DNA of 46,086 bases from a virus, in IMG/VR virus record IMGVR_UViG_3300036444_000019, positions 1 through 46,086 of that record; one strand, 5' to 3'. Positions 8,859-18,749 of the stretch are shown here, piece after piece; position 1 is the stretch's first letter; each line of letters begins with the position of its first letter. Below the pieces are notes generated by a model, which was not told the origin of the DNA, ran no database searches, and saw only the letters and a program-made list of their open reading frames with translations. Position numbers and translations under genes: made by a program.

Positions 8859-10901
8859 TTAGCCGTTCGGGCTGATGATGGCCGAGGCCTTGGTGTTCTC
8901 CGGAGGAGCGCTCGTGGCCTGGTGGATCGCCAGCTCCAGTTCAGCCTGGGCCGTGTCGATACGGTTGGCCGTCTCGTCGTCCTTCCGGTCCGCGTCGCGG
9001 AACTTGAGGGCGATCTCGGACGCCTGGAATGCCTGCTTGAGGTCCGCCTCGAAGTTGGCGAGCTGCGCCTTGTGCTCGGCGTTCGCTTCCTTGAGGGCCA
9101 TCTCGCGATCAAGCATCTCGGTCTCCTTCTGCAGCTTTGCCAGTTCGGCGGCCACACGGGGGTCCGGCTGGGGCGGCTCAAGGGTCTTAGGGTCGACCAG
9201 GAAGTCCTGGACGTTCTTATGGCCCTTCACCTGCAGGACGCGACTGATGACGTTGTACTGCTTCTCCTCGTCGTACAGGCGACCTCCGGTCTCCTTCATG
9301 TACTTGTCGAAGGTGAGCAGCTCCTGCGCCTCTTGGTCGCGCTCATCGTAGCCGAGGGTCATTTTGACCGCGATGCGGGTACGGCGGCGCCACTGCTGGG
9401 GCGTTACGGAAACGAAGGAGCCGGCGATCTCCAGGACACGCTCGCGGTCGTTCTCGATCCCGATCGCGTAAATCTTCAGGTACAGCTTGGTGAGGAACTG
9501 CGAGGCGAAGTGCCGCGCCATGACCTTCGATCGAACCTGCGAGTTGCTTGTGAGCTGCTCGACGAGGCCGGCGCTGTTCTGATGGCTGAGTGCGCCCTTA
9601 TCGAGACCCTGGGAGAGGCGCGAGATACCCGTGGTGTCCTCCCGAGACTGGTCGACCATGCCGATCGTCTGGAGGACGAAAGGGTTGATCGGGGTCTGCG
9701 GGAGCGGAGCCACGGAGTTGTTGACGTCACGGACGTTCACGATGCCGCCCCGGCGGTTGTCGATCAGCTCGCGAGGGTTGGCAACGCCACCGCGGGCGAC
9801 CTGCCAGCGAGGGTTGGTGGCCTCAACAGCCTGTTCGATAATCGCACGGGTCAGCGTGGTCTTGGTGTTGGCGTGCTGGATCGTGCGGGCCGCGAAGTTC
9901 CCGCCGTAGTAGCTGTGAGGCTCCGGGAGCATGGAGTAGGTGACGAACGGATCGTCGGCCACCTTCTGCTTTTCCAGGAGCGTGCTGCCGACGTGGACGA
10001 CCTTCCAAAGCTGCTGCCGGCCTGTGCCTTCAGCGTCGATCAGGATGTAGCTCTCGTGGACGGTGACCATGCGGCCTGCGGCGTCTTCGGAGTCGTTGTC
10101 CAGGCCGGTGACGATGGTGTCCTCGTCGCGGGCGAGCTTCTCCTCATCGAGCGCTAGGTCATCCTCTTCGCCCTCGATCGAGTACACGGTCTTCGGGTCG
10201 TAGCCAGCGTCGACTAGGTCACCCAGGGCCATGCGAGAACGATGGGCCTTGTATCGGCGAGGGTTCCGTGCGTCGACGATGTACTCCTCGGGAGGAATGA
10301 CGTCGATTGTTGTCTGGGACTCGTCGTCGACCGTCTCGTACTCGCATGAAACCCGCGGCCTTCCGTCCTCGCCGATGCTCTGGGTGAGCTCGGAGGTCAG
10401 GCGGACGTTGGGAGCCTGCAGGAGCGCATAGGCGGCCTCCAGCGGCACTGCGTCCAGCTTGTAGGACGCTACCGTCTCGCGGGGCTCCCAGTAGACCTTG
10501 ACGACGCCTAGGCGGTTCATGGCGCTGTCGTGGACGGTGCCGTTGATAACAGAGAAGCCGTCGTTGAGCCCGAAGAGGACGTGCTCGCAATACTCGGTCG
10601 CCTGCTTCGCCAGGGGGACGTCATCGGGGCCGGTTGGGGCGAACGAAACGATGTTGCTGCCGGCGCTGTGAGCCTCGGTAAGCTGGGCTTTGATGGCCTC
10701 GACCGCTTCGTAGACGTCCTGGCTGACGAACTTGGAGCCGCCCTCTCGGAGCGGATAGGGCTTTTTGCCCTGGTAGTAGAGTGTGACTTCCTTCCGCTCG
10801 GCGGACAGGTGACTGTCCACGAACGAAGAGCCGCGATCGGCCCTGGCTACACACGCGGCCACCAGCTCCTCATCGCTGAGGGCCTTCGGCTCTAGTTTCA
10901 T
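8859..10901 (-). CDS. portal protein
   Basis: This 680-residue protein forms the ring through which DNA enters the head. The start is the ATG at 10901 (MKLEPKALSDEELV), overlapping the TerL stop as TAATG; an in-frame ATG 51 nt upstream lies inside TerL. The length, the LIDNRRGGIVNVRDVN region, and a long C-terminal coiled-coil (about 570-660, rich in K, E and A) suggest a P22-like large portal with a helical barrel. It lies between terminase and scaffold genes. Confidence 0.88.
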   Translation of the reverse strand: MKLEPKALSDEELVAACVARADRGSSFVDSHLSAERKEVTLYYQGKKPYPLREGGSKFVSQDVYEAVEAIKAQLTEAHSAGSNIVSFAPTGPDDVPLAKQATEYCEHVLFGLNDGFSVINGTVHDSAMNRLGVVKVYWEPRETVASYKLDAVPLEAAYALLQAPNVRLTSELTQSIGEDGRPRVSCEYETVDDESQTTIDVIPPEEYIVDARNPRRYKAHRSRMALGDLVDAGYDPKTVYSIEGEEDDLALDEEKLARDEDTIVTGLDNDSEDAAGRMVTVHESYILIDAEGTGRQQLWKVVHVGSTLLEKQKVADDPFVTYSMLPEPHSYYGGNFAARTIQHANTKTTLTRAIIEQAVEATNPRWQVARGGVANPRELIDNRRGGIVNVRDVNNSVAPLPQTPINPFVLQTIGMVDQSREDTTGISRLSQGLDKGALSHQNSAGLVEQLTSNSQVRSKVMARHFASQFLTKLYLKIYAIGIENDRERVLEIAGSFVSVTPQQWRRRTRIAVKMTLGYDERDQEAQELLTFDKYMKETGGRLYDEEKQYNVISRVLQVKGHKNVQDFLVDPKTLEPPQPDPRVAAELAKLQKETEMLDREMALKEANAEHKAQLANFEADLKQAFQASEIALKFRDADRKDDETANRIDTAQAELELAIHQATSAPPENTKASAIISPNG

Positions 10902-12535
10902 TAAATCATCTCGAAGTAGAGGTCGTCTGTGGACGCGACTGGCGCCCAGCATCCCTCGTGAATGTGGTTGGCGATGGCGAGCGACATGACGCAGTCGTCA
11001 TGGCACCCAACTTCCGCCTCGATCTTCCCGGTGTCGGGATCGGCGATGTAAGTCTGCAGCTCTTCGAGCGTGGTTGCGTCGTTGAGCAGAATGGTCTCGT
11101 CGCGGACGGCCTGCCGCAGCTCGTCAATGATGAGCGGCTTGGTCTTTACGTCCGTGTAGAAGCCTAGCTCCTCCTTCATCACGTCGTTGGTCTTGTCGTA
11201 GACCTCGCGGGTGTAGAGGTTGGGATAGGCCTTGAACTCGCCTCCGATCATCATGCCCTTGAAGAGCATGGTGTTCGTCAGAATGCCGTGGTTGTTGAAC
11301 TCGACGGCCAGTCGGGCCCAGTTGTACAGCTCGCCCAGGTGATAGAGTATCTGCGCGAAGTAGTCGGGCTCGACCTGCCCCCGCCACACGCCGACCTGTC
11401 GCTTGTGGGCGTCGAGTATCTGCGCGACCGAGTAGTCACCGCCGCTGGTGCCTTTGGAGACGTCCGCGCCGATGGTGTAGTCCATCTTGGGGTCGATCTC
11501 GGCGTACATGAGGAGCCGGCCGCGCGGGTTGGTGTCGAACTTCAGCTCCAGCGGATCGTAGTCCATTCGGTGCTTGATTTCCGGCAGCTTCTCCTGCCGC
11601 GCTGCGAGCTTGGCGAGATTGAACACGGGCGAACCCGAGGTCAGGAATGCGTCCTTCGGAAAGGTCGGGTACTCCTGGTTCCAAAGGTCCAACCCGTCCA
11701 GGGCGATCTTTTGGCGCCGATAGGTGAGCTGGGCATCGTCTAGCCACTCGCCGTATTCGTCGAAGACCTTCTGGACGTACTCGATCTCGTCAGGGGTCCG
11801 CGCGAAGCCTTCCGGCGGATCGACGCGATACCGATCGTCAACGAACCAAGGGAGGAAGACTCCGATGTATCCGGAGGTGCCCGCCACGGCAGCCTGCCAG
11901 GCCTCGTAGAAGGGCCCGGACATGCCGCGAGCCGTGGACTCGATGGCGACGAACGTGTTGTCCTCGTTCGGCACCGCCTGAAGGAGACCGTTCATGATCT
12001 CCTTCGCCTTCCCTTTCGGCCAAAGGCCCACTTCGGAGAGGTGGGCTACCTGGAGGGTCTCGCCCCGGCCGACCGTATCGGCGCCTGCGGTGGCGATCAT
12101 GTAGCCGCTGTCGAGCTTGTCGAACTTCAGCTCTTTGGAGTTTGCCCGTTCAGTAGAGGGACGAAGGAAAGCCGGCATCTCCGCGTGGTAGCGCTTGGTC
12201 ATATCGAAGAGCGCCGCGGTCGAGTCCGCCTTGTGCGTAACGACGATGCCCTTGGTGGCCTTATGCTGGCTGATCCACCAGTACATGAAGCCGCCCCACA
12301 CGGTGGAGAGGCCGAGCTGGCGGGCCTTCAGGATGACCACGCGGATGCGGCCGGTCTCCTGCCATTGCTGGAGAATTGCGTCGAGGAAGCGCCGCTGGGC
12401 TCGGTTGAGGACGAACGGGACGATCTTGGCGTCCTTCGTTCTGATCTTCAGGGCCTTGGCAGCGTAGAACTCGAAGTCGTTCAGCAATCGTTTGCGGGTG
12501 GCTTTCCGGCGGGCTTCAGTAGCCGGGTCGGCCAT
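10901..12535 (-). CDS. terL: terminase large subunit
   Basis: The 544-residue protein is the DNA-packaging motor. The N-terminal ATPase has a Q motif-like FVLNRAQRRFLD (about 41-52) and a Walker A variant KARQLGLST (70-78). The C-terminal RNase H-like nuclease begins near DYTIGADVSKGTSGGDYSV, giving metal-binding aspartates. It pairs with the small subunit 4 nt upstream and overlaps the portal start. Confidence 0.93.
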   Translation of the reverse strand: MADPATEARRKATRKRLLNDFEFYAAKALKIRTKDAKIVPFVLNRAQRRFLDAILQQWQETGRIRVVILKARQLGLSTVWGGFMYWWISQHKATKGIVVTHKADSTAALFDMTKRYHAEMPAFLRPSTERANSKELKFDKLDSGYMIATAGADTVGRGETLQVAHLSEVGLWPKGKAKEIMNGLLQAVPNEDNTFVAIESTARGMSGPFYEAWQAAVAGTSGYIGVFLPWFVDDRYRVDPPEGFARTPDEIEYVQKVFDEYGEWLDDAQLTYRRQKIALDGLDLWNQEYPTFPKDAFLTSGSPVFNLAKLAARQEKLPEIKHRMDYDPLELKFDTNPRGRLLMYAEIDPKMDYTIGADVSKGTSGGDYSVAQILDAHKRQVGVWRGQVEPDYFAQILYHLGELYNWARLAVEFNNHGILTNTMLFKGMMIGGEFKAYPNLYTREVYDKTNDVMKEELGFYTDVKTKPLIIDELRQAVRDETILLNDATTLEELQTYIADPDTGKIEAEVGCHDDCVMSLAIANHIHEGCWAPVASTDDLYFEMI

Positions 12536-12539
12536 GGAG

Positions 12540-13073
12540 TTACTCGTCGTCTTCCGCCATCTCGTCGAGGAGGTCCTCAGCGGTCTTGACGGTCAGCTCG
12601 GCCTTGGTGGTCGGCTTGGATTTGGTGAAGTCGAGGATGAGGCGGCCTAGTGCTGCCACGTCCTTCGCGTTTTCCGACTGGCGGAGGGTCTTGACGGCCT
12701 TTTCCAGGGCCTCGACGGCCCGCGGATCGTCTGGGAGCTGCCCAGCGTCTTTCATCTTGGCGATGATCCTCTTTGCGTCACGGGCAGCCTGCTCCTGGAC
12801 CGCGGCCCACTGGGCGGCAGTCAGGTCTCTTGGCTTCCCTGGGATGGTGGATTTCGGGCGATTGCCCTTACGGGCTTCGATGAGCTTCCGGCTGTAAGCC
12901 TTCCGCTCCTCAGGGGTCATGTGCGCCCAAGGCCCCCTCGCCGCCTTCTTAGGGGCGACAGGAGGGGGCTGTATGGGTTCGGAGACCTGGAGGAGTACGA
13001 ACTCCTCGATCGACTTGGGCTTGTTCTTGACCCCCTTAGGACGACCACGGGGCCGCCCAGTGGGCTTGGTCAT
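12540..13073 (-). CDS. terS: terminase small subunit
   Basis: The 177-residue protein probably recognises the packaging site. Residues 4-20 form a basic AT-hook-like stretch (TGRPRGRPKGVKNKPKS). A basic central region (about 50-85) and a helical, acidic C-terminus (about 120-177) follow. Identification rests on size, DNA-binding character and position 4 nt before terL; sequence conservation of small subunits is low. Confidence 0.75.
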   Translation of the reverse strand: MTKPTGRPRGRPKGVKNKPKSIEEFVLLQVSEPIQPPPVAPKKAARGPWAHMTPEERKAYSRKLIEARKGNRPKSTIPGKPRDLTAAQWAAVQEQAARDAKRIIAKMKDAGQLPDDPRAVEALEKAVKTLRQSENAKDVAALGRLILDFTKSKPTTKAELTVKTAEDLLDEMAEDDE

Positions 13074-13085
13074 GGACAGGGTCTC

Positions 13086-13355
13086 TTAAGGTAACGGCAG
13101 GGTCCGGTGGGACAGCGTGCCGTCTGGTTTGAGGCGCTCGAAGCGCACACGGACCGCGTCGGGAAACAGGGCGTCTTTCGCAGCCAGCCAGTCCTTGTGG
13201 GACTGCTTTCCATTGGCGATCCATCCGAACAGATGCAGGGTCCGGCCGCCGTCTTCGGGGGTCACCACGATCATGCGATCGTAATGGGGGCCATCGTCTG
13301 GGTGAAAGCGGACCAGGAAGGACCCGGACGGGATCGGTGTTGCGACCAGCCGCAT
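13086..13355 (-). CDS. small hypothetical phage protein
   Basis: This 89-residue protein was not recognised. It is beta-rich with a central HLFGWIANGKQSHKDWLAAKDALFPDA region and no membrane segment. Its ATG overlaps the stop of the upstream spike-like gene as TAATG, and terS starts 13 nt after its stop, so it belongs to the late operon. Confidence 0.7.
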   Translation of the reverse strand: MRLVATPIPSGSFLVRFHPDDGPHYDRMIVVTPEDGGRTLHLFGWIANGKQSHKDWLAAKDALFPDAVRVRFERLKPDGTLSHRTLPLP

Positions 13356-15367
13356 TAACTTCCACCCTCACGGAGCCGCCAGCCACGCACGGCCACTTCC
13401 GTGTCCCCGGTGCCTTCAAAGGCGATAAAGCGATGCCAGCGCTTCGCGCGGGTTGCCGCCGCGAAAGTCATGGCGTTGGTCAGCGATTGGGTCTCCGCTC
13501 CGCCGAAGACCATGCGGGTTGCGGCGTTATTGGCGCTCCTTGGCCACCATTTAATGCCCACGTCCTTGCGGACCTTGGCGATGGTGCTGCCCGCCCCATA
13601 GCCTTCGAAGGCGGACTCGTAGGCGGTGCTGGTATATGCGGTCGTCGTCGCTGTGCCGCCGTTGCGTGCATGATAGGCACTGCCGGTGTACCCGTTGGTC
13701 GGGTTGAAGGTCAGCGCCCGCATGTCCTGCATGTCGGCGAGATGACCGGGGTCGGCGGTGAAGCCAAACCACGGGACCCGCCAAGCGTTGTCGGACAGCA
13801 CCGACCAGCCGCGAACAAGGAAGTCGGCCATATCGGTCGTGTTCGGATCGAAGCCCAAGTCCTCGACCAGGACAACCTTGTCGCCGTCCTTCAGGGTAAT
13901 GACGATGCCGAACTCGGCGTCAAAGCGGATACTCGGAGTGCCGGTGATGTGCGCCGTCACGCCCTCGGGCATCGCCCCATTGCGGAACGAGAGCTCCCGG
14001 ATGTTCATGGAGGCGAGCGGCGGCGTGGGCGGGTTAAGCGGCTTGAAGCGCGTGTTACCTGGATTACGGCGCGGGCCAAAGGCCAGTAGATTGCGCTTCT
14101 TGGTCTTAGTACCGTCGAGGTTCGCAGCCCCTTCGTACATGAAGCCTTCCTTGGCCCCATAGACCATGTGGCTCCCGAGCCCCACGGACCAGCGGTCTGC
14201 GCTCCCATCGGGACCTTGCACGATGACCGCCTGCGCCAATCCAAGGATTTCAACCCCGTCCGGCGCGATCAGAATCTCGTAGAGCCCACCATTACCCATG
14301 CCCGCACCGGACGTTTCCACGCCGATATGTGCCACCATGGCGATACCCTGCGGCGTTTGGCGTGCGGTGGTGGGGTCGAACCGACCCTTCTGTATAAGGT
14401 AGCCTGAAGACAGCTCGCCAACTGCCCGAACGCCCTGGTGGGCTGTGCGCGAGATTAGCGTCCAGTTTTCGGTGCGTGGGTTATTGAGCCCGTACAGGCC
14501 GCCAAGGCCGAACGCGATCCACGCATAGGGAACCTCGGTGAACAGTTCGTTGGGAGCGAAGCGCAAGTAGCTGGTGAACGAAGGACCGCCGTCGATCCGG
14601 GGTGTCTCCGCCCATGCGACAAGGTCGCCTGTCCAATTGATACCGTCCGCGGACGTGGCGCGGAGGGTGGCCTGTGTCCCGTAGGGGCCGCTGCCATCCT
14701 GCCAAAGTGCATTGGCGCCCGTCTGGTACGCCATGATGAACCCTTGGTCATCCCGCACCACCCAGGGGGTTTCCGGCTGCGTCGAGCCAGGGGCACCCTT
14801 GAACACGATGTCGCTGGTCGGGCGAGCGGTCAGCTCGGGCATCCACCCCGCATCATAGGCTTCGCGCAGCGTCTTCCAGTTCGTAGGCACGAACGGGTCG
14901 CCAACGCACACGCTCATGTAGATACCGACGCTTGCGCCAGTGCCGGGGCCGTGGTCCGGCGAATTGTAGGAATACCTGCGATCGGGCCAGAGAGGGTGTG
15001 GTGCCTTCGGACAGTTGCCGCCGCCCCAGTAGTTACCGTTTCCGGTCAGGCTGCCGTCCGCATTATACATCTCAGGGTACACGTCATTGGCAATGCCATC
15101 GACCTTGGTGACCGAGTACGTGGACCGCAGCGTCATGTTCGGCGGGTCCATCAGGGGCTCTAGAGGACCATCAGGAGTAGGCGTTCCGCCGGGTGTCGGA
15201 GTCGGCACGGGCGCGGGCATCAAGCCGAGGGCAATCAGGCCCTCCACGAGAGAAGCGGCGGTACTGACCGCTGCTCGCGCCTCGGCGTCCGTGAGGCCCT
15301 TTGCAGTCAACGCGGCGGCAACCGCCGTGCTCGTAAGGAGCCCGCCGGACTTCTTCAGAAAACGCAT
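13355..15367 (-). CDS. spike-like virion protein, possible glycan-active beta-propeller
   Basis: The 670-residue protein has an alanine-rich N-terminal segment (1-50), a PTPTPGGTPTPDGP linker near 53-68, and a large beta-rich domain (about 80-430). The repeated pattern of aromatic and glycine segments, such as PWVVRDDQGFIMAYQ, AWIAFGLGGLYG and GGLYEILIAPDG, looks like a five-bladed propeller of the GH43/GH68 or sialidase-like class. A separate C-terminal domain (about 450-670) could be lectin- or receptor-binding. It lies between internal virion and terminase genes. A capsule- or LPS-degrading spike is plausible, but catalytic residues could not be assigned. Confidence 0.6.
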   Translation of the reverse strand: MRFLKKSGGLLTSTAVAAALTAKGLTDAEARAAVSTAASLVEGLIALGLMPAPVPTPTPGGTPTPDGPLEPLMDPPNMTLRSTYSVTKVDGIANDVYPEMYNADGSLTGNGNYWGGGNCPKAPHPLWPDRRYSYNSPDHGPGTGASVGIYMSVCVGDPFVPTNWKTLREAYDAGWMPELTARPTSDIVFKGAPGSTQPETPWVVRDDQGFIMAYQTGANALWQDGSGPYGTQATLRATSADGINWTGDLVAWAETPRIDGGPSFTSYLRFAPNELFTEVPYAWIAFGLGGLYGLNNPRTENWTLISRTAHQGVRAVGELSSGYLIQKGRFDPTTARQTPQGIAMVAHIGVETSGAGMGNGGLYEILIAPDGVEILGLAQAVIVQGPDGSADRWSVGLGSHMVYGAKEGFMYEGAANLDGTKTKKRNLLAFGPRRNPGNTRFKPLNPPTPPLASMNIRELSFRNGAMPEGVTAHITGTPSIRFDAEFGIVITLKDGDKVVLVEDLGFDPNTTDMADFLVRGWSVLSDNAWRVPWFGFTADPGHLADMQDMRALTFNPTNGYTGSAYHARNGGTATTTAYTSTAYESAFEGYGAGSTIAKVRKDVGIKWWPRSANNAATRMVFGGAETQSLTNAMTFAAATRAKRWHRFIAFEGTGDTEVAVRGWRLREGGS

Positions 15368-15368
15368 G

Positions 15369-15644
15369 TTAGGCCTCAGTGGCCTCGAAGGTCTTGCCGG
15401 CGCTCGCGCACCACACGGTGACGCTGCGGTTCGTGCTGATCTCGACGGCCTCGCGCGGGCCCACGATGTAGCCGTTGGTCTCCGAGGCTGGCTCGTCGGT
15501 TTCGGACAGGCGCATGTCGGCGTCCGAGGTGTTCTGGAAGGTCATGCGCTTCCGGCCATCATTGGCTGCGGCGACGACCTGCATTGCGCCGGCAACGGCG
15601 ATGGACCCGCCGCGGTCGCGGCCGGTGGTGAGTAGGTCCGACAT
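15369..15644 (-). CDS. small beta-rich virion-type protein
   Basis: This 91-residue protein was not recognised as a named family. It contains KRMTFQNTSDADMRLSE and IVGPREAVEISTNRSVTVWCAS segments that look like a small beta-sandwich, as in phage decoration or spike-base proteins. It ends 1 nt before the spike-like gene, which suggests a joint role. Function is inferred from position. Confidence 0.65.
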   Translation of the reverse strand: MSDLLTTGRDRGGSIAVAGAMQVVAAANDGRKRMTFQNTSDADMRLSETDEPASETNGYIVGPREAVEISTNRSVTVWCASAGKTFEATEA

Positions 15645-15724
15645 GGGAGTCCTGGGATGGGGAGCGGCCCCGCCGGTGCGCTTCTATAGAGAGGCGGGCG
15701 GGGCTCGTTCGGTGGTTGTGGTGG

Positions 15725-18100
15725 TTACGGGACCAGCTCGGGGTCCTCATCGAGCGGCGGAGGTGCCGTGTCGAGCCCGGCGGTCTGCAGGGCCACGACC
15801 CGGGCGGGGCCAATGCCTGCGCGGTTCAGGAGCTGGCGGAACTGATCGTCAGTCTCCGCGCGGCGCATGATAGCATCCGAAAGCTCGCGCACGTTGGCGG
15901 GGTTGGTCGCCGTCATGATCTCCGCGATCCGGTCCTGGACGCCCTGCTTGAAGCGTGCGGTTCCTGCCGGGTTGCCCTTGAGGAGGAACGCGGAGGCAGC
16001 GCCGACCCAGTTGCCGTAAAGGGCGTTGCGGGCGACCTGGAGAGCATCGCTGGAGAGCGCCTCGTCCATTGCCTGCCGCGGCTGGGTCTTGGAGTTACCG
16101 TAGGTCTCGCTGAAGGTCTTGAACGCCTGGTCCTCGGCCTCCAGTCGATCGTCGAGACGGTTCATGACGCCAGGGCGGCCGGACATTTGCTCGATCGCCT
16201 GGAGCTTCTGGACGTCGCCCAGAGCGGGATCGCCGGACCCGGAGAGCCCGATGGACTGCCGGACCCGGTGAGGCACGTTGGCCGTGGGGTACTTCTGGCT
16301 CGTCTGAGTCGCCACGTCGGCGAGTGCAGTCCGTGCGCCGGTCATCCAGGCTTCCTGGGCGTGGTCGGGCATCGTGCGGAGCTGCGCCTCGACCTCGGGG
16401 CCAGTCACGTTCGACACGTTCTGTCCGTTCGCCAGGGCGTCCTTGATCGCCATTTCGTCGGCGAAGTTGCCCTTAGCGGCCCGATAGGAGTCGTTGGAGT
16501 CCTTCAGGTACTCATCCAGTCGCTGCATGACATCGTTCACGCCTCCGCTCTCATTGTCGAGAATGGGACGGCGAGTCAGCGGGTCACGCGGAATGGACTT
16601 GTTGAGGGTCCGGACGACCTGGTCGAAGGCCTCGAAGGTCGGCTGCGGGGACAGCGTCACAGAGCCGTCAGGCAGCATCGCGAAGCCCATCGCCTCGGGG
16701 TCGTTCCCGCGGTTCTGGATGTTCCGATAGGCCTGCGGGAGGCTGTCCTGGAACGCCGGGCGCTGCATGATCTCCGCCAGTTCCGGCGTGATGACCGTAG
16801 GCGAGCCCTCGGCGTAGGCCTGTCGGTATGCCGGTTCGGCAGCGTCTTGGGCTCGGCGGGTGATCGCTTCTGCCTCCAGGATCGGGTCCACAGGGGCGCC
16901 CAGCTCCTCGGCAAGGTGACCGCGGACCCGCTGGCCTGCCTGGGCCTGCCGGGCGCTGAGGACCGACCGGGCCCGTGAGGCCATCGGTCCGTTGCCCTGC
17001 AGGGCCCACGCGGTGATCCGGCGGGCCGGCTCCGTGGTGTCTGCGGGCATCGCGGGCACGTTGAGAGCAGCGCGTCTGGCGACCTCGTTGGCAATGGCGT
17101 CCGGGGTGGCCTGTACGCTGCCCGTGCCCATTCCGGTGGAGATGGTGCCATTCGGGAGCATGTCCCCGAGCATCCGCTCAGCCTGGGCCGAGGCGTCACC
17201 CTGGAGGCGCTGCTCGGCGGACTGTAGGGGCCGGCGGGTGATGAACCGGCCAGCGTTGTCGACTGCGTTCAGAGCCGTGGAGACGCCGGGTACGTTCCGC
17301 CGGGCGGACGATGCGACGGAGCCTGCCCCGCGGGCGGCCAGGGGGAGACCCCCGCCAACCGCCGAGCCAAAGACAGCTCCGCCGAGGGCATTCGCCACTC
17401 GACCGTCGCCCGTGTCGTTCAGGGCGCCCGAGAGCGCACCGTAGCCGGCGCCCGTGGCCGCGCCGTTGACGAAGCCGGCCCCGAGGCCCCCTCCCCGGAT
17501 CAACCGGGCCGAAGGGAGCATAAAGCTGGTCACCATGCCGCCGAGGTTGAGGCCGTCAGCCGCATCCGGGTTCTCGTGCTCGAAGCCGAGCCGGTCGTCC
17601 GTGATCTGCTGTTCGCCCTTGTCGTAGGCGGTGGCCGGATCGAACTCCTCTTCCGTGAAGGGTGCCCGGACGGCGTTCAGCACGACCTCACGGGTCCCGC
17701 GGGCGGCCTTGGAGGACCCAGGGATGAAGCCCTCGACGAATGAGGCAGCAGCGCCGCGGATGTTCTCACGCAGGCTGTTCTTGCCGCGCGGCGGGGCCTT
17801 GGGGAGCTTGTAGCTAACCCCGTTAGTGACCCGAGCGCCGTTGTTGCGGGCCTTGAGGAAGGCGTTGCCGGTCGCGTCGTCCAGGTCGAGCCCGCGGGGA
17901 CGCAGGAAGCCCTGCAGGTCCGCTAAGGTGGACTTGGGGTCGGCTGCGAGCTGCGCGTAGGCCTGCTCGTCCTCGGGAGTCAGCTTGGGGCCGTGGTTGG
18001 CCTGCACCTGCTGCAGGATTTCGTCTTCGGAGGCGCCGGGGGGCGTCTCGACCTCGTACACGGTCCCATCTGGTGCCGTGACGATGTAGGTGTCCTGCAT
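15725..18100 (-). CDS. large internal virion (DNA ejection) protein
   Basis: The 791-residue protein starts at the ATG at 18100 (MQDTYIVTAPDGTVYEVETP) with AAAAGG upstream; a longer reading frame into the preceding gene is not needed. The N-terminal beta-hairpin followed by ASEDEILQQVQANHG is a motif often seen at the start of phage ejection proteins. A glycine- and alanine-rich segment (about 195-260) could insert in membranes, and the rest is mainly helical. It occupies the slot of T7 gp15/gp16. No transglycosylase motif was found. Confidence 0.7.
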   Translation of the reverse strand: MQDTYIVTAPDGTVYEVETPPGASEDEILQQVQANHGPKLTPEDEQAYAQLAADPKSTLADLQGFLRPRGLDLDDATGNAFLKARNNGARVTNGVSYKLPKAPPRGKNSLRENIRGAAASFVEGFIPGSSKAARGTREVVLNAVRAPFTEEEFDPATAYDKGEQQITDDRLGFEHENPDAADGLNLGGMVTSFMLPSARLIRGGGLGAGFVNGAATGAGYGALSGALNDTGDGRVANALGGAVFGSAVGGGLPLAARGAGSVASSARRNVPGVSTALNAVDNAGRFITRRPLQSAEQRLQGDASAQAERMLGDMLPNGTISTGMGTGSVQATPDAIANEVARRAALNVPAMPADTTEPARRITAWALQGNGPMASRARSVLSARQAQAGQRVRGHLAEELGAPVDPILEAEAITRRAQDAAEPAYRQAYAEGSPTVITPELAEIMQRPAFQDSLPQAYRNIQNRGNDPEAMGFAMLPDGSVTLSPQPTFEAFDQVVRTLNKSIPRDPLTRRPILDNESGGVNDVMQRLDEYLKDSNDSYRAAKGNFADEMAIKDALANGQNVSNVTGPEVEAQLRTMPDHAQEAWMTGARTALADVATQTSQKYPTANVPHRVRQSIGLSGSGDPALGDVQKLQAIEQMSGRPGVMNRLDDRLEAEDQAFKTFSETYGNSKTQPRQAMDEALSSDALQVARNALYGNWVGAASAFLLKGNPAGTARFKQGVQDRIAEIMTATNPANVRELSDAIMRRAETDDQFRQLLNRAGIGPARVVALQTAGLDTAPPPLDEDPELVP

Positions 18101-18104
18101 TGGG

Positions 18105-18740
18105 TTACCTTTTGGTGATTTTCCAGCCGCCTGGAGCAGGCGCGACAGGACGCGGGGTCGGTGCGCGGGCCTGGGACCGAGCGGGCGGCGGCGTGGGGAG
18201 TGACTGCTGGCCGCCGAGCTGCGAGGCGTATTGCTTCTTGCTGGTTTCCAGCAGCTCTCGGAGGTTGCGGATGCGCTCGACGTTACGGTCATCGAAGGAC
18301 CAGCGGTTCGGCATAGCGGCAACCGCGAGCTTGCTTTCGAAGTCGGACATGGCGCCTTCGCCCGGGGTTCGGGTAGCCGGCCGCGCGATCATGCGCAGAG
18401 CGTCCGCGGCGCTGTCGTACTGCTGATTCTCACGGCGCCACGGTAGGTATTCCTTGAGGCCGGCAACGCCCGCGCCGCGCATCGCGGTCTTCTGCAGGTG
18501 GTCTAGGCGGTTGAGGATTGGTTCGATACGCTCGATCGTCGCCAGTGCTCGGCGGGCATCATCGCGTGCCTTGGGAGTCTCCAGGCTGCGGTCGACCTCG
18601 CCTCCCGTGACGACTCGCCTCGCTCGGCCGGACGCTCGGTAGCGCTCCAGTTCGGCGGCGTGTTCAGGCTTCAGCTTGCCCTGGGCCTCGCCCATTTCGA
18701 GGAGCGAGATACGCTCCTTCAGGGGGTCCTTCTGGGGCAT
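18105..18740 (-). CDS. helical virion protein, probable internal core component
   Basis: This 211-residue, highly charged helical protein ends in a proline-rich tail (PTPPPARSQARAPTPRP). It lies between two larger virion genes with gaps of 4 and 9 nt, in the block that corresponds to T7 genes 14-16. No named family was recognised; an internal core role is inferred. Confidence 0.65.
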   Translation of the reverse strand: MPQKDPLKERISLLEMGEAQGKLKPEHAAELERYRASGRARRVVTGGEVDRSLETPKARDDARRALATIERIEPILNRLDHLQKTAMRGAGVAGLKEYLPWRRENQQYDSAADALRMIARPATRTPGEGAMSDFESKLAVAAMPNRWSFDDRNVERIRNLRELLETSKKQYASQLGGQQSLPTPPPARSQARAPTPRPVAPAPGGWKITKR

Positions 18741-18749
18741 TTGGTTTCC

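Noticed and set aside
10901-10952. Longer portal start at 10952
   Set aside because: It would lie inside TerL without need; the ATG at 10901 gives the usual TAATG overlap.
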